A stretch of 64,000 nt of DNA from Nocardia sp. CDC159 (GTDB taxonomy: Bacteria; Actinomycetota; Actinomycetes; Mycobacteriales; Mycobacteriaceae): contig NZ_JAMRXH010000004.1 in NCBI RefSeq assembly GCF_023740735.1, positions 186,001 through 250,000 on the forward strand, written 5' to 3'. Every line of letters begins with the position of its first letter. Position 1 is the first letter of the stretch. This document shows positions 26,488 through 34,962 of the stretch, piece by piece. A program made the position numbers and the translations under genes. The notes beneath the pieces are model-generated. The model searched no databases, was not told the origin of the DNA, and saw nothing but the letters and a program-made list of their open reading frames with translations.

Positions 26488-26542
26488 AATTCCAGCCAAA
26501 ACTTCCGGGGGCTTGACTCTCGGGGTCGGTGGGTCAATCCTG

Positions 26543-26558
26543 TTCCGCGAGAGCGGAA
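26543..26558. promoter_or_regulatory. Inverted repeat upstream of the LuxR-type gene
   Basis: TTCCGC-GAGA-GCGGAA is a perfect 6-4-6 palindrome, 107 bp before the GTG start, in the 177-bp gap after the SARP gene. It could be an operator for the LuxR-type regulator or a hairpin; nothing else was seen in the gap. Confidence 0.35.
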
Positions 26559-26664
26559 TTCAGCCAATGCCGCGAAGCGATGCGTTTCCGATTTGTCCGG
26601 ATGTACAGTGGGCAACGGCGGCTTGGGGGAGCCGGGCTGAGCAGGGGCAGAAGGAGGTACCCAC

Positions 26665-27357
26665 GTGCCTGGGGTACGGACCGGCGGGCGGCATTCTCGC
26701 GTTCTTCTATACGAAAGCAATGAGCTGGTGCGTGCCGGGATCGTCGCGATTCTCGCGGCCGAGCCGGACATTTCCGTGGTCGCCGATGCGGTCGGCGTCG
26801 GCAGCATCGGCGGCCTGATCCGTCGGCACGCGCCCAATGTGGTGGTCAGTGAGAGCGAGCCCGCGCTGCGGTCGGCGTTCGGCGAGTTGCCGGTGATCGC
26901 GATGTGCGATTCGATCGTCGAGGTAGACCAGGTGGTGCGGGCCGGCGTGCGCGGCATCGTGCTGCGCTCGGACGCGCGTCGCCGACTCGTACGGGCGGTC
27001 CGCGAGGTCGTGTCCGGTAACGCGTATATCGCACCGTCGGCCGCCGGATATGTGCTCGATCAATTGTGCGTTCGAATTCCGACCGTCGACCCACTCGTCA
27101 GCCGCGGCTTCGAATTGCTCACCGCACGGGAGCGCGAGGTATTGCGATTGATCGCCATGGGAATGAGCACCGTGGAAGTGGCCGCGACGCTGCACCGCAC
27201 CCGCGCCACGATCAAATCCCATATTTCCCATATCCTGGCGAAATTGGGGGTGCAGGATCGCGGCCAGGCGATCGCGCTGGCCTACCGGTTCGGCCTGGTC
27301 TCCGTGGGCGACCGGGCACCGGCCGAGCCCGTCTATCTCACCGCGCTGTCCGGTTAG
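26665..27357 (+). CDS. LuxR-family regulator with degenerate receiver domain
   Basis: 230 residues. A CheY-like domain (about 10-125) lacks the phosphorylation chemistry: the acidic pair after VLLY is E-S, and the usual phospho-Asp position reads VVVSES. A LuxR-type helix-turn-helix (about 150-215) begins LTAREREVLRLIAMGMS and contains TIKSHISHILAKLG. Such atypical response regulators work without a histidine kinase, sometimes binding a small molecule. No kinase gene is adjacent. AAGGAGG precedes GTG 26665. It is the last gene on the plus strand of the NRPS region and probably a second pathway regulator. Confidence 0.87.
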   Translation: MPGVRTGGRHSRVLLYESNELVRAGIVAILAAEPDISVVADAVGVGSIGGLIRRHAPNVVVSESEPALRSAFGELPVIAMCDSIVEVDQVVRAGVRGIVLRSDARRRLVRAVREVVSGNAYIAPSAAGYVLDQLCVRIPTVDPLVSRGFELLTAREREVLRLIAMGMSTVEVAATLHRTRATIKSHISHILAKLGVQDRGQAIALAYRFGLVSVGDRAPAEPVYLTALSG

Positions 27358-27366
27358 CGGACGCGC

Positions 27367-27400
27367 GCGGCGTGGCCGACCGCACCGGTGGCCACGCCGC
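27367..27400. terminator. Bidirectional hairpin between convergent genes
   Basis: GCGGCGTGGCC (27367-27377) pairs perfectly with GGCCACGCCGC (27390-27400), an 11-bp stem with a 12-base loop. It lies between the ends of the LuxR-type gene and the GNAT gene. Confidence 0.65.
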
Positions 27401-27411
27401 GACGCACCGGC

Positions 27412-28167
27412 TCAGCGCGAGATGTGCATCATCCAGCCGGTTCGCCGGTAGCCGATGCGGTGGTAAATGCGTTCCTCGGCAGGGGTTTCCGCCATCAGGA
27501 ACGGTGTGGTGATACCGGCCGCCGGACAGGAGCGGGTGAGCATGCCGACCAGCGCGGTGGCGATGCCGCGGCGGCGGTAGGTCGCCCGCACCCCGATCGC
27601 GGCCACCTCGCTGATGCCGCTATGCGGCGTGCCGCACAGACCCGAGCCCACGCCGTGCCCGGTGCGCCGGTCGCGGGCGAGGGCCACCAGGCCGCCGCCG
27701 TCGACGGTGCGCCGCAGCCGGGCCAGGTCGTGCGGGCTCGGCGCGGGCGCCCCGTAGGCGTCGTTCTGGACCGCGGCGGCCATCCACAAGTCGTCATCGG
27801 TCGCGGCGAGCAGCAGCTCGATCGAGTCGTCGGTCGCGTGCGCGACGGCGTCGGCGGGCGGACAGACCGAAATCGGCAGCCGCGCCTCCACGCGGAATCC
27901 GGCCGCCAGCAGCGCAGGCTCGAGGCGCGGGCACGGTTTTTCGAGATACTCCAACCTCGGTGTGCGGCCGCGCTCGGTGAATGCCGCGACCAACTCCTCG
28001 ATCTCGGCCGGTGCCGGGTCCGCTCCGTCGTCGGGAACGGCGTAGTTCCGAAAGGGGCCGGAGTCCTCGGAGTCGAGCAGCAGGACGAATCGACCCACGC
28101 GGTGCGTGTGGTCGGCGGTCTGGGCACGCAGATAGGCGTGCAGATCGGAATCGAACGATTCGAACAC
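27412..28167 (-). CDS. GNAT family N-acetyltransferase
   Basis: 251 residues. The C-terminal half (about 130-250) carries the acetyl-CoA motif A, IGVRATYRRRGIATALV, and the following helix. The N-terminal half has no clear family signal and may be a second, degenerate GNAT domain. GTG 28167 has GAAGGAAG upstream. Substrate unknown. It converges on the NRPS region but has its own promoter side, so membership in the cluster is uncertain. Confidence 0.78.
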   Translation of the reverse strand: MFESFDSDLHAYLRAQTADHTHRVGRFVLLLDSEDSGPFRNYAVPDDGADPAPAEIEELVAAFTERGRTPRLEYLEKPCPRLEPALLAAGFRVEARLPISVCPPADAVAHATDDSIELLLAATDDDLWMAAAVQNDAYGAPAPSPHDLARLRRTVDGGGLVALARDRRTGHGVGSGLCGTPHSGISEVAAIGVRATYRRRGIATALVGMLTRSCPAAGITTPFLMAETPAEERIYHRIGYRRTGWMMHISR

Positions 28168-28381
28168 AGGAAATGGCTTCCTTCGTCTTCGGGAAATGTG
28201 AAACGGACACGGCCGCCGCACGCCCGAAGCCGATTACCGGAACACCATCCGGAGGTCGGCGCGCAGCGGCCCACGCGAGGTCGCTGGCAATGGCCTCACC
28301 CTTCCTGTGGTCGATGAACGATCTGCCCGAACCTATCGATCGATGCGGGGACCGATCAAGTGAATTTCGCCGGTCGGATGC
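28168..28381. other. Intergenic space, 214 bp
   Basis: Lies between the GNAT start and the end of the PepSY lipoprotein gene, both on the minus strand. No gene-like frame, RNA or strong repeat was seen; it should hold the GNAT promoter. Confidence 0.4.
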
Positions 28382-28771
28382 TCAGTTGTCGCTCCGATCG
28401 TGGTCTGTGTGCGGGACGACCGCGGCCGTGGTGGCATCGATGTCGACGTGGTGAACGGCGCCCTGCGGGTCGGCGATCTCGAATTCCCATACCTGGCGGC
28501 CGTGTTCGTCACCCAGTTCGGCGGAGGTCACCCGGCCGCCCGGTACCGTCGCCAGTGCCGCCTGTTCGGCCTGCTGTCGGCTGACCGGCGGTTGGGCCAC
28601 CGTCGTACCGGGTTGGCTCGTCGTCGCCGACAGCGGTGTGGTCGCGGGCGCCGTCGTCGGGTTGGGGGAGCTGTCGTCCCCGCAGCCTGCCGCCGTCAGC
28701 GCCAGTATTGTTCCGGCCGTCAGTAGGGTCGCACGCAAAGCTCGTCCTCGGGAAGGGCTCGCAATCGTCAT
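28382..28771 (-). CDS. PepSY-domain lipoprotein
   Basis: 129 residues. A signal peptide ends in the lipobox LTAAGC, followed by a Ser/Thr/Pro-rich linker (about residues 35-65). A single PepSY-like domain (about 65-125) reads AEQAALATVPGGRV, then VWEFEI and HHVDIDATTAAVV. PepSY domains are thought to inhibit or bind peptidases or act as periplasmic binding modules. ATG 28771 has GAGGTGG nine bases upstream. Membrane-anchored on the outer face. Confidence 0.78.
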   Translation of the reverse strand: MTIASPSRGRALRATLLTAGTILALTAAGCGDDSSPNPTTAPATTPLSATTSQPGTTVAQPPVSRQQAEQAALATVPGGRVTSAELGDEHGRQVWEFEIADPQGAVHHVDIDATTAAVVPHTDHDRSDN

Positions 28772-29099
28772 TACTACCGCCACCTCGATTCTCGTTGCGT
28801 TGCTGTCATTTCGCCGACGAGATACCCGCTTGCTGCCGGGATAACCGGAGGGCGGTGCGAGCGCGGAAAATGAGTGGCCTCGCCCGGTATCCGGGCGGCA
28901 CCATGGTCGGCATGTTCCGGCAGCTGTTCGTCGCTACGCCCGCGGGTGCGGGCGCGATGGCTGCTGCCCTGGTGGTCGCATCCGCATTCGACGGCGCACG
29001 ACGCTGACCTTCCCCGGGGAGTCCCGGGACCTCGGACGGGGGAGGTGGTTCGGCGCTGAGGTCCCAGCGATACACGACTCCCAGGGAGGGATTCCCGTC
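28772..29099. other. Intergenic space, 328 bp, upstream of the EF-Tu paralogue
   Basis: Divergent promoter region. A frame from ATG 28870 or 28903 to TGA 29007 could give a 45- or 34-residue peptide but lacks coding support. A small hairpin, CGCTG/CAGCG (29054-29069), and the ribosome site GGGAGGG (29084-29090) precede the EF-Tu start. Confidence 0.4.
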
Positions 29100-30275
29100 A
29101 TGGCCAAGCAGGCCTTCATTCGCACCAAGCCGCACGTGAACATCGGCACCATGGGGCACGTCGACCACGGTAAGACGACCCTGACCGCCGCCATCACCAA
29201 GGTGCTCGCCGAGCGCGGCGGCGGCGCGTTCGTACCGTTCGAGCGCATCGATCGCGCGCCGGAGGAGCTGGCGCGGGGCATCACCATCAATATCGCGCAC
29301 GTCGAATATGAAACGGCGACACGGCATTACGCTCATGTCGACATGCCCGGCCACGCCGACTTCGTGAAGAACATGATCACCGGCGCCGCCCAGATCGACG
29401 GCGCGATCCTGGTGCTGTCGGCGCAGGACGGCGTGATGCCGCAGACCGTCGAACATGTGCTGCTGGCCCGGCAGGTCGGGGTCGAGCACATCGTCGTCGC
29501 GCTGAACAAGGCCGATATCGGCGACGCGGAACTGCTGGAGTTGATCGAGCTGGAGGTCCGCGAGCTGCTGACCGCGCACGGCTACGACGGCGCGGGCACC
29601 CCGGTGGTGCCCGTCTCCGGACTGCGGGCGCTGCAGGGCGATCCGTACTGGTCGGCGGCGGTGCTGCGGCTGCTGGACGCGGTGGACACGCATATCCCGA
29701 TGCCCGTGCGCCATCTCGACGCGCCGTTCCTGCTGGCGATCGAGAACGTGCTCACCATCACCGGCCGCGGCACCGTCGTCACGGGGGCGGTGGAGCGGGG
29801 CCGGGTGCACCGGGGTGATCCGGTCGCGGTGCTCGGCTACGGCCACGACGTCGAGACCGTCGTGACCGAGGTCGAAACCTTCGGGCGGACAATGGAGTTC
29901 GCTGAGGCCGGGGACAATGTCGCGCTGCTGCTGCGCGGGGTGGGTCGCGGTCAGGTCCGACGCGGGCAGGTGGTCGCCGCACCCGGCAGCGTCGCGGTCC
30001 ACACGCGCTTCACCGCCCAACTGCACCTGCTGTCGGCGGACGAGGGCGGTCGCCGCACCCCCATCGCCACCGGTTATCGACCGCAGTTCTATCTGCGCAC
30101 CGGCGACGTGGTCGGCGACGTCACGCTCCGTTCCGGGACGCTCGCCCTGCCGGGCGAGACCGTCGAAACGGAGGTGCGGCTGGGGCGGCCGGTCCCGCTC
30201 GAGCCGGGCCTCGGGTTCGCCGTTCGAGAGGGCGGGCGGACCGTGGCCGCGGGGACGGTACTCACCGTCGAATAG
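29100..30275 (+). CDS. tuf: Elongation factor Tu paralogue (Tuf3-like)
   Basis: 391 residues, full EF-Tu length. G1 GHVDHGKT (19-26), RGITIN (59-64), DMPGH (81-85) and NKAD (136-139) are intact, as are both beta-barrel domains, so it should bind GTP and aminoacyl-tRNA. It is not in a str operon (no fusA or rpsL beside it) and diverges from housekeeping EF-Tu in the way Streptomyces Tuf3 does. At positions equal to E. coli G257 and G275, where S or A changes give GE2270A resistance, it has E257 and A275. Kirromycin positions (Q124, G316, Q329, A375 equivalents) are unchanged. Stress paralogue or antibiotic-resistant EF-Tu are the options. Confidence 0.9.
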   Translation: MAKQAFIRTKPHVNIGTMGHVDHGKTTLTAAITKVLAERGGGAFVPFERIDRAPEELARGITINIAHVEYETATRHYAHVDMPGHADFVKNMITGAAQIDGAILVLSAQDGVMPQTVEHVLLARQVGVEHIVVALNKADIGDAELLELIELEVRELLTAHGYDGAGTPVVPVSGLRALQGDPYWSAAVLRLLDAVDTHIPMPVRHLDAPFLLAIENVLTITGRGTVVTGAVERGRVHRGDPVAVLGYGHDVETVVTEVETFGRTMEFAEAGDNVALLLRGVGRGQVRRGQVVAAPGSVAVHTRFTAQLHLLSADEGGRRTPIATGYRPQFYLRTGDVVGDVTLRSGTLALPGETVETEVRLGRPVPLEPGLGFAVREGGRTVAAGTVLTVE

Positions 30276-30280
30276 ACGGC

Positions 30281-30311
30281 TGGTTGGCCCGCCGCCGAGG
30301 CGGGCCAACCA
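30281..30311 (+). terminator. Terminator-like hairpin after the EF-Tu gene
   Basis: TGGTTGGCCCGCC (30281-30293) pairs perfectly with GGCGGGCCAACCA (30299-30311) over 13 bp with a 5-base loop. No T-run follows. The remaining gap to 30512 holds only the promoter of the next gene. Confidence 0.7.
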
Positions 30312-30511
30312 GGCTCCTCCGGCCGAGCCGCCAAGGATATTGGGCGACAAGGGTTTACGAAGTCTCTTAATGGGACTCATTGTGCTGCAAGGATATAACG
30401 AGTGACTGGATCTGAAAATCTTGGGGTATTTCCCTGTTCGCCTCTTGTAGTGCCCGTCACACCGCACTAGCCTGGCTGACATCTCAAACCTCCCATTCGG
30501 AAGGAAATTCG

Positions 30512-31036
30512 ATGAAGACGCTGAGGTCGACGGTTGCCGGTGCCCTCGCTGTTCTCGCAATGGCGCCGGTGGTGGGCAGCGCCCCGGCCGGTGCGGCGAC
30601 GTCCGAGGAGCAGATGCTTTCCGTGGTGAACGCGGCACGGGCGCGCTACGGGGCGTCGCCGATGGTGTGGGACGCCGACGCCGCCGCGAGCGCGGTGCAA
30701 TACGCCCGAGCCTGCAAGTTCGAGCATTCGGCCTCGAACGGCCGCTACGGCGAGAACCTCTACGCGGGGACCGGTGAGCGCACCTTCCAGCAAGCGGTCG
30801 ACAGCTGGATGGCCGAGGCGAAGGACTACGACTACAACAATCCCGGATTCTCTCCGAAGACCGGGCATTTCACTCAGGTGGTCTGGAAGGGCAGTACCCG
30901 GCTGGCCGTCGGCATCGCATCCTGCCCGGCGGGCACCATCTTCTCCCGGCCCAGCACCTTCGTGGTGGCCCGCTTCGTTCCGCCCGGCAATGTCAGCGGC
31001 CGGTTCGCGGAGAACGTCGGACGGCCACAGAACTGA
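30512..31036 (+). CDS. Secreted CAP-domain (SCP/PR-1-like) protein
   Basis: 174 residues. A signal peptide (about 1-28, ending GAAT after an Ala-rich core) is followed by one CAP domain. Conserved residues are the His in KFEHSAS, the Glu in GENLYA and the His in HFTQVVWKGS. A disulfide between the two remaining Cys residues is likely. Bacterial CAP proteins are extracellular; some bind lipids or sterols, others are suspected proteases. AGGAAAT precedes ATG 30512. Confidence 0.88.
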   Translation: MKTLRSTVAGALAVLAMAPVVGSAPAGAATSEEQMLSVVNAARARYGASPMVWDADAAASAVQYARACKFEHSASNGRYGENLYAGTGERTFQQAVDSWMAEAKDYDYNNPGFSPKTGHFTQVVWKGSTRLAVGIASCPAGTIFSRPSTFVVARFVPPGNVSGRFAENVGRPQN

Positions 31037-31044
31037 CCCTGTCT

Positions 31045-31066
31045 CGGTGCGCCAGTTGGCGCACCG
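31045..31066 (+). terminator. Hairpin after the CAP gene
   Basis: CGGTGCGCC (31045-31053) pairs with GGCGCACCG (31058-31066) over 9 bp with a 4-base loop, 9 bp past the stop. The rest of the gap to 31292 shows no gene. Confidence 0.6.
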
Positions 31067-31292
31067 ACCGGTAGGAAAAGTCCTGTTGGACGGGCTTGTC
31101 CGGTTCTGATGTGCGGTAAGGGGACATTTACCACCGCAATGCGGTCGCAATCTTGCGTTCTTGCATTTGTAAGAGCATGATCCGAGCTAGCCTAGTTGTG
31201 GGCCACCGATCCGAAGAGCGGTACATCTGAACCCGGAGACCAATCATGTTGGTGCGATTAGTGTTGCAGTCGGGTACACGCGGGGAGCGGCG

Positions 31293-31739
31293 ATGACCAC
31301 CATGTCGATAGCCGGTGTACTGCCGACTGCTCCGCAATTGCTCTGTGCTTTTCAAGGCCGTCGATTCCAGGATCGGGCGCTGCTGCGTTCCGCACGCGCG
31401 CTCGCCGAATTGCATACTCGCCGGGCGCAGATGCGCGACCCGATCATGATCGCCGAGATCGATTGCCGACGGGGGGAACTCGTCGACGACATCAACGATT
31501 GGGTGGAGCAGGAGCTGCCCCAGCATCGGAACGGGGCGTCGCTGCATACCGAAAGTCTTGGTGCGGTGGTCGATCGCATGGCCCGGAGCTGGGTCGATGC
31601 CAATCAGGCCATTGATGTCCACGGCGCGCGCAGCGACAACACCCATAAACACTGGTATCACTTGGCCGAACTCGTCGACGGTTACACTGATCTCGTAATC
31701 GACGTGGCCGGTGGCCGCCGCCGGTTACCGGAGCAGTGA
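31293..31739 (+). CDS. DUF4254 family protein
   Basis: 148 residues, mostly helical, without signal peptide or membrane segment. The pattern IDCRRGELVDDINDWV, then LGAVVDRMA and HWYHLAELVDGYTDL, matches the actinobacterial DUF4254 family. That family has no known function and often appears in several copies in Nocardia. It is a single gene with its own promoter and a terminator region downstream. Confidence 0.7.
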   Translation: MTTMSIAGVLPTAPQLLCAFQGRRFQDRALLRSARALAELHTRRAQMRDPIMIAEIDCRRGELVDDINDWVEQELPQHRNGASLHTESLGAVVDRMARSWVDANQAIDVHGARSDNTHKHWYHLAELVDGYTDLVIDVAGGRRRLPEQ

Positions 31740-31836
31740 TTCTGGGCCCCGACGCATTGACCCACTGGTCATTGCTCCATCGGTGACGTCGCCCGAGTAA
31801 GCGCTATACGGCCAGTGGCGCATCGGGCCGGGACGT

Positions 31837-31908
31837 CGCCCGCCGAGACGGCGGGCGCAACGGGGCGCCCCGCCCGGCGTGCCGCGTGGTCGACTGGCGC
31901 GGCACGCC
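31837..31908. terminator. Cluster of hairpins between convergent genes
   Basis: Stem 1: CGCCCGCCG (31837-31845) with CGGCGGGCG (31849-31857). Then the palindrome CGGGGCGCCCCG (31861-31872). Stem 2: GGCGTGCCGCG (31876-31886) with CGCGGCACGCC (31898-31908), followed by CGTTCGTTCT. Likely a two-way terminator for the DUF4254 gene and the phosphonate transport operon. It occupies most of the 222-bp gap. Confidence 0.6.
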
Positions 31909-31961
31909 CGTTCGTTCTCCAGGCGCGAACAATAGGATCGAGCGCGCGCCTGGCTGATTAC

Positions 31962-32759
31962 TCAGCGCTCGACCGCGCGGCCGCGCAGCCTTCCCAGGAT
32001 CAGCAGCGCGATGAGGGTGACCGCGGCCAAGAGGGTGGTTCCGGCTGCCGCGTCGAAGACCTCGCCGCGGTCGGTTGCGGCGAAGATGGTGATCGGCAAG
32101 GTCTTCCAGGTTGCGGGGTAGACGATGACGGTGGCGCCCAGCTCGCCCATCGACAGCGCGATCGCCAGGCCCGCGGCCGCGCCCAGGGCGGGTAGCAGCA
32201 GCGGTAGCGTGATGCGCAGGAGCACTCGCACCGGTCCCGCGCCCAACGATTCGGCGACCTGGCGGTAGGCCGGATCGAGCCGGTCCAGCGCGGCCGAGAC
32301 CGTGCTGCAGGCGTAGGCCAGCACCAGCACCGAATGCGCCACGATCACAATCCATTTCGTGCCGCCCAGGAGCAGCGGGCGCTCGTTGAAGGCGATCAGC
32401 ACACCGAGGCCGATGGCCACCGACGGGACCGCGACGGGCAGGTGGAATACCGCATCGGTGATCCGCCGCCACCAGCCGGGCGCCTCCCGCGCCGCGAGCG
32501 CCGCCCACGTGCCCAGTACCAGTGCGGCGGCCCCGGCCAGTAGCGCGGTCTGCAGGCTCACCGCCAGACTGGCCGCGTCCGCACCGGACAGGACGTGGCC
32601 GAAATTCGCAAATCCGAGGTCCGAGGGCAGCGGTCCGGTCCATCGCCCCGCCAGCGCGGCCGCGACGACGGTCGCGATCGGCGCGGCGAAGACGATCAGC
32701 ACGACGAGCGCGAAGGCGCCCAGCACCAGCGCGCGCCCTGCCCGAGTCCACACCAGCAC
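31962..32759 (-). CDS. Phosphonate-type ABC transporter permease (PhnV-like)
   Basis: 265 residues with about six membrane segments and the binding-protein-dependent permease signature loop (ESLGAGPVRVLLRITLPLLLP) that contacts the ATPase. The family of this permease is associated with 2-aminoethylphosphonate or thiamine import. GTG 32759 lies 4 bases after the upstream permease stop, with AAAGGAGGG inside the end of that gene as its ribosome site. It forms the heterodimeric channel with the next entry. Confidence 0.83.
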   Translation of the reverse strand: MLVWTRAGRALVLGAFALVVLIVFAAPIATVVAAALAGRWTGPLPSDLGFANFGHVLSGADAASLAVSLQTALLAGAAALVLGTWAALAAREAPGWWRRITDAVFHLPVAVPSVAIGLGVLIAFNERPLLLGGTKWIVIVAHSVLVLAYACSTVSAALDRLDPAYRQVAESLGAGPVRVLLRITLPLLLPALGAAAGLAIALSMGELGATVIVYPATWKTLPITIFAATDRGEVFDAAAGTTLLAAVTLIALLILGRLRGRAVER

Positions 32760-32762
32760 GGC

Positions 32763-33659
32763 TCAGCCCTCCTTTCGAATCCTGGTGAACCAGGCGAAGA
32801 TCAGCCGGTACGAGAGGTACAGCGTCAGCGACAGCACCACCTGCACCGAGGCGAGCACCGCCGCGCCCGGCAGATCGAAGGTGACGATGCCGCGGGTATA
32901 GATGAGCGCGGGCAGCGTGATGACGCCCTTGGCCCCGGTGAACAGCACGATGCCGAACTCGTTGAGCGTCAACAGCAATACCAGGCTCCCGCCCGCCGCC
33001 AGTGCGGGCCACGCCTCGGGCAACACCACCTGCCGCAGCACCCGCCACGGCGACGCGCCCAGACTGGCGGCCACGTCCAGCTGCTCGCGCGGCAACTGCG
33101 CGAAGGCCGCCAGCAGCGGCCGCACCACGAACGGGGTGAAGTAGGTGATCTCGGCCAGGATGACGCCGGTCGGGGTGGTGAGGAAATTGACTGTGGGGGA
33201 GTCGGTTCCGGTGATTCGCGCGAGCAATGCCTGCACCGCCCCGGCGGTGCCGTAGAGGAACGTGAAGGCGAGCGTGATCAGAAACGACGGCAGCGTGAGC
33301 ACGGTATCGATGAGCCGCCCCACCACCCCCGAACCGGGAAACGGCACGAACGCCAGCACCACCGCCACGAAGGTGCCCAGCACCAGGCAGCCGAGGGTCG
33401 AAGCCGCGGCAATGGACACCGTGTGCCACAACGCATCCCGGAACGCCTGCGAGGCGAGCACTCGCGACCACACCGCGGTGCCGCGCCCGGAACCGGTGTC
33501 CGAGGACTCGAGCAGTACCCGCATGATCGGATATCCGGCGATGAACGCGACCACCAGCAGCGGCGGCAGCGACCACAAGATCGGACGCCAATTACCCCGT
33601 GTGGCAGGACGTTCCGGTGGCTCGCCGACCTTCGGCTCGTCAATCGTCGCGACGCTCAT
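32763..33659 (-). CDS. Phosphonate-type ABC transporter permease (PhnU-like)
   Basis: 298 residues. A short cytoplasmic N-terminus is followed by about six to seven membrane segments and the coupling loop ASLGASPWRVLRQVVLPEA. ATG 33659 is preferred; an in-frame ATG at 33698 would add 13 residues. It pairs with the downstream permease. The 118 bp between this gene and the ATPase gene contain no separate gene. Confidence 0.83.
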   Translation of the reverse strand: MSVATIDEPKVGEPPERPATRGNWRPILWSLPPLLVVAFIAGYPIMRVLLESSDTGSGRGTAVWSRVLASQAFRDALWHTVSIAAASTLGCLVLGTFVAVVLAFVPFPGSGVVGRLIDTVLTLPSFLITLAFTFLYGTAGAVQALLARITGTDSPTVNFLTTPTGVILAEITYFTPFVVRPLLAAFAQLPREQLDVAASLGASPWRVLRQVVLPEAWPALAAGGSLVLLLTLNEFGIVLFTGAKGVITLPALIYTRGIVTFDLPGAAVLASVQVVLSLTLYLSYRLIFAWFTRIRKEG

Positions 33660-33777
33660 GCCCGACCACCCCCGCTGTCTTTCCGGCGTGCCTTCCACCG
33701 GAATCGGCCGAGATCCCGGCGGAAGGCGCGCCGCCAGGACGGAGTCGTGGCGTGCCAGGATCGGCAGGTGGGGACGC

Positions 33778-34938
33778 TCACGCCCGCACCTCCCCGACGG
33801 CGGCCGGGATCAATACGCCCGCTGGATCCGGGAAACGGACGCCCACCACCGCGCCGACGGCCGGGTCCGCGTGCCCGGGCACATCGGCGGTCAGGCCGGT
33901 GGGCAGGCCGTTCACATCCAGTTCGAGGCGGGTGGTGGACCCGCGCCAGACCGCGGACACGACCGTGGCGGGTATGGCGTCGCGCTCGGTGGTGGCGCCG
34001 ATCCGCAGGGTGTGTGGGCGGATACAGAGCAGGCCCTGGTCGTCGGGCGCCCAATCCAGTTGGCCCACACCGGGTGTCGGCGCCTGCGCGCGCAGCGTGC
34101 GGGCGCCCACCGTCACCAGGGCGGCCGTGCCGGAGACGCGGTTGACCGTGCACGGCAGCAGATTCGCGCCGCCGAGGAAGGCGGCGGTGAACGAGCTCGG
34201 CGGACGCCGCCAGAGATTTTCCGCGGTATCGATATCGACCAGGCGGGCGTCGCGCATGACCGCGATGCGGTCGGCCAGGGCCAGCGCCTCGGCCTGGTCG
34301 TGGGTGACGTACAGCATCGCGGTGTCGGGCAGCGCGTTGCGCAACTGCTGCAGTTCGGTGAGCATGGCCTGGCGCAACTGGGCGTCCAGCGCGGCCAGCG
34401 GCTCGTCCAGCAGCAGGACCCGGGGCCGGATGGCCAGGGCGCGGGCAATGGCCACGCGCTGCTGCTGACCGCCCGACAGCTCGCGAGGGAGTCGTCCGGC
34501 GTAATCGGCCATGCCGACCATCTCCAGCGCCTCGGTGACGCGGTCGCCGATCGCCCTGCGCGGCACCCGATGGGCCCTCAGGCCGAAGGCGACATTGTCG
34601 TGCACCCGCATATGCGGGAACAGCGCATAGGACTGCACCACCACGCCGATGCCGCGCGCGGCCGGGGACAGGTCGGTGACATCGCGACCGGACAGCCGGA
34701 CGGTGCCCGAGGTGGGTCGGACGAATCCGGCCAGTGCCTTCAGAGCGGTCGACTTGCCGGAACCGCTGGGCCCCAGCAGCGCAACGGTCTCACCCGCGGC
34801 CACCCGCAGGGTGAAGTCGATCAGCGCCGCGGTGGCCCGGCGGCCGCGCCCGTATCGGACGCCGACCCGGTCGAATACGATGGCGGGCTCGGCATCGGCG
34901 ATGCCGGTGACCGAGACGGCGGTCTTCGGTGCGGACAT
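33778..34938 (-). CDS. Phosphonate-type ABC transporter ATPase (PhnT-like)
   Basis: 386 residues. Importer ATPase with Walker A GPSGSGKST near residue 60, signature LSGGQQQR, Walker B VLLLDEPLAALD, H-loop VTHD and a C-terminal TOBE-like regulatory domain (about 270-386), as in MalK/PotA-type subunits. It energises the two permeases downstream and is preceded by the receptor gene. The 2-aminoethylphosphonate assignment comes from the linked catabolic genes, not from this protein. Confidence 0.85.
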   Translation of the reverse strand: MSAPKTAVSVTGIADAEPAIVFDRVGVRYGRGRRATAALIDFTLRVAAGETVALLGPSGSGKSTALKALAGFVRPTSGTVRLSGRDVTDLSPAARGIGVVVQSYALFPHMRVHDNVAFGLRAHRVPRRAIGDRVTEALEMVGMADYAGRLPRELSGGQQQRVAIARALAIRPRVLLLDEPLAALDAQLRQAMLTELQQLRNALPDTAMLYVTHDQAEALALADRIAVMRDARLVDIDTAENLWRRPPSSFTAAFLGGANLLPCTVNRVSGTAALVTVGARTLRAQAPTPGVGQLDWAPDDQGLLCIRPHTLRIGATTERDAIPATVVSAVWRGSTTRLELDVNGLPTGLTADVPGHADPAVGAVVGVRFPDPAGVLIPAAVGEVRA

Positions 34939-34962
34939 GGTTGCGCTCCTGGGGATTTCGGG

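Noticed and set aside
26513-26818. Open frame in front of and overlapping the LuxR-type gene
   Set aside because: It overlaps the start of the regulator in another frame, has no ribosome site and no recognisable domain.
28870-29007. Possible 34- to 45-residue peptide upstream of the EF-Tu paralogue
   Set aside because: Weak ribosome site, ordinary composition for non-coding GC-rich DNA, and no neighbour that would need it.
29100-30275. Kirromycin-type resistance in the EF-Tu paralogue
   Set aside because: The residues equivalent to Q124, G316, Q329 and A375 are all unchanged.
28806-30638. Long minus-strand open frame opposite the EF-Tu gene
   Set aside because: Low-complexity Arg/Gly/His-rich translation typical of antisense GC-rich DNA; EF-Tu on the plus strand is certain.
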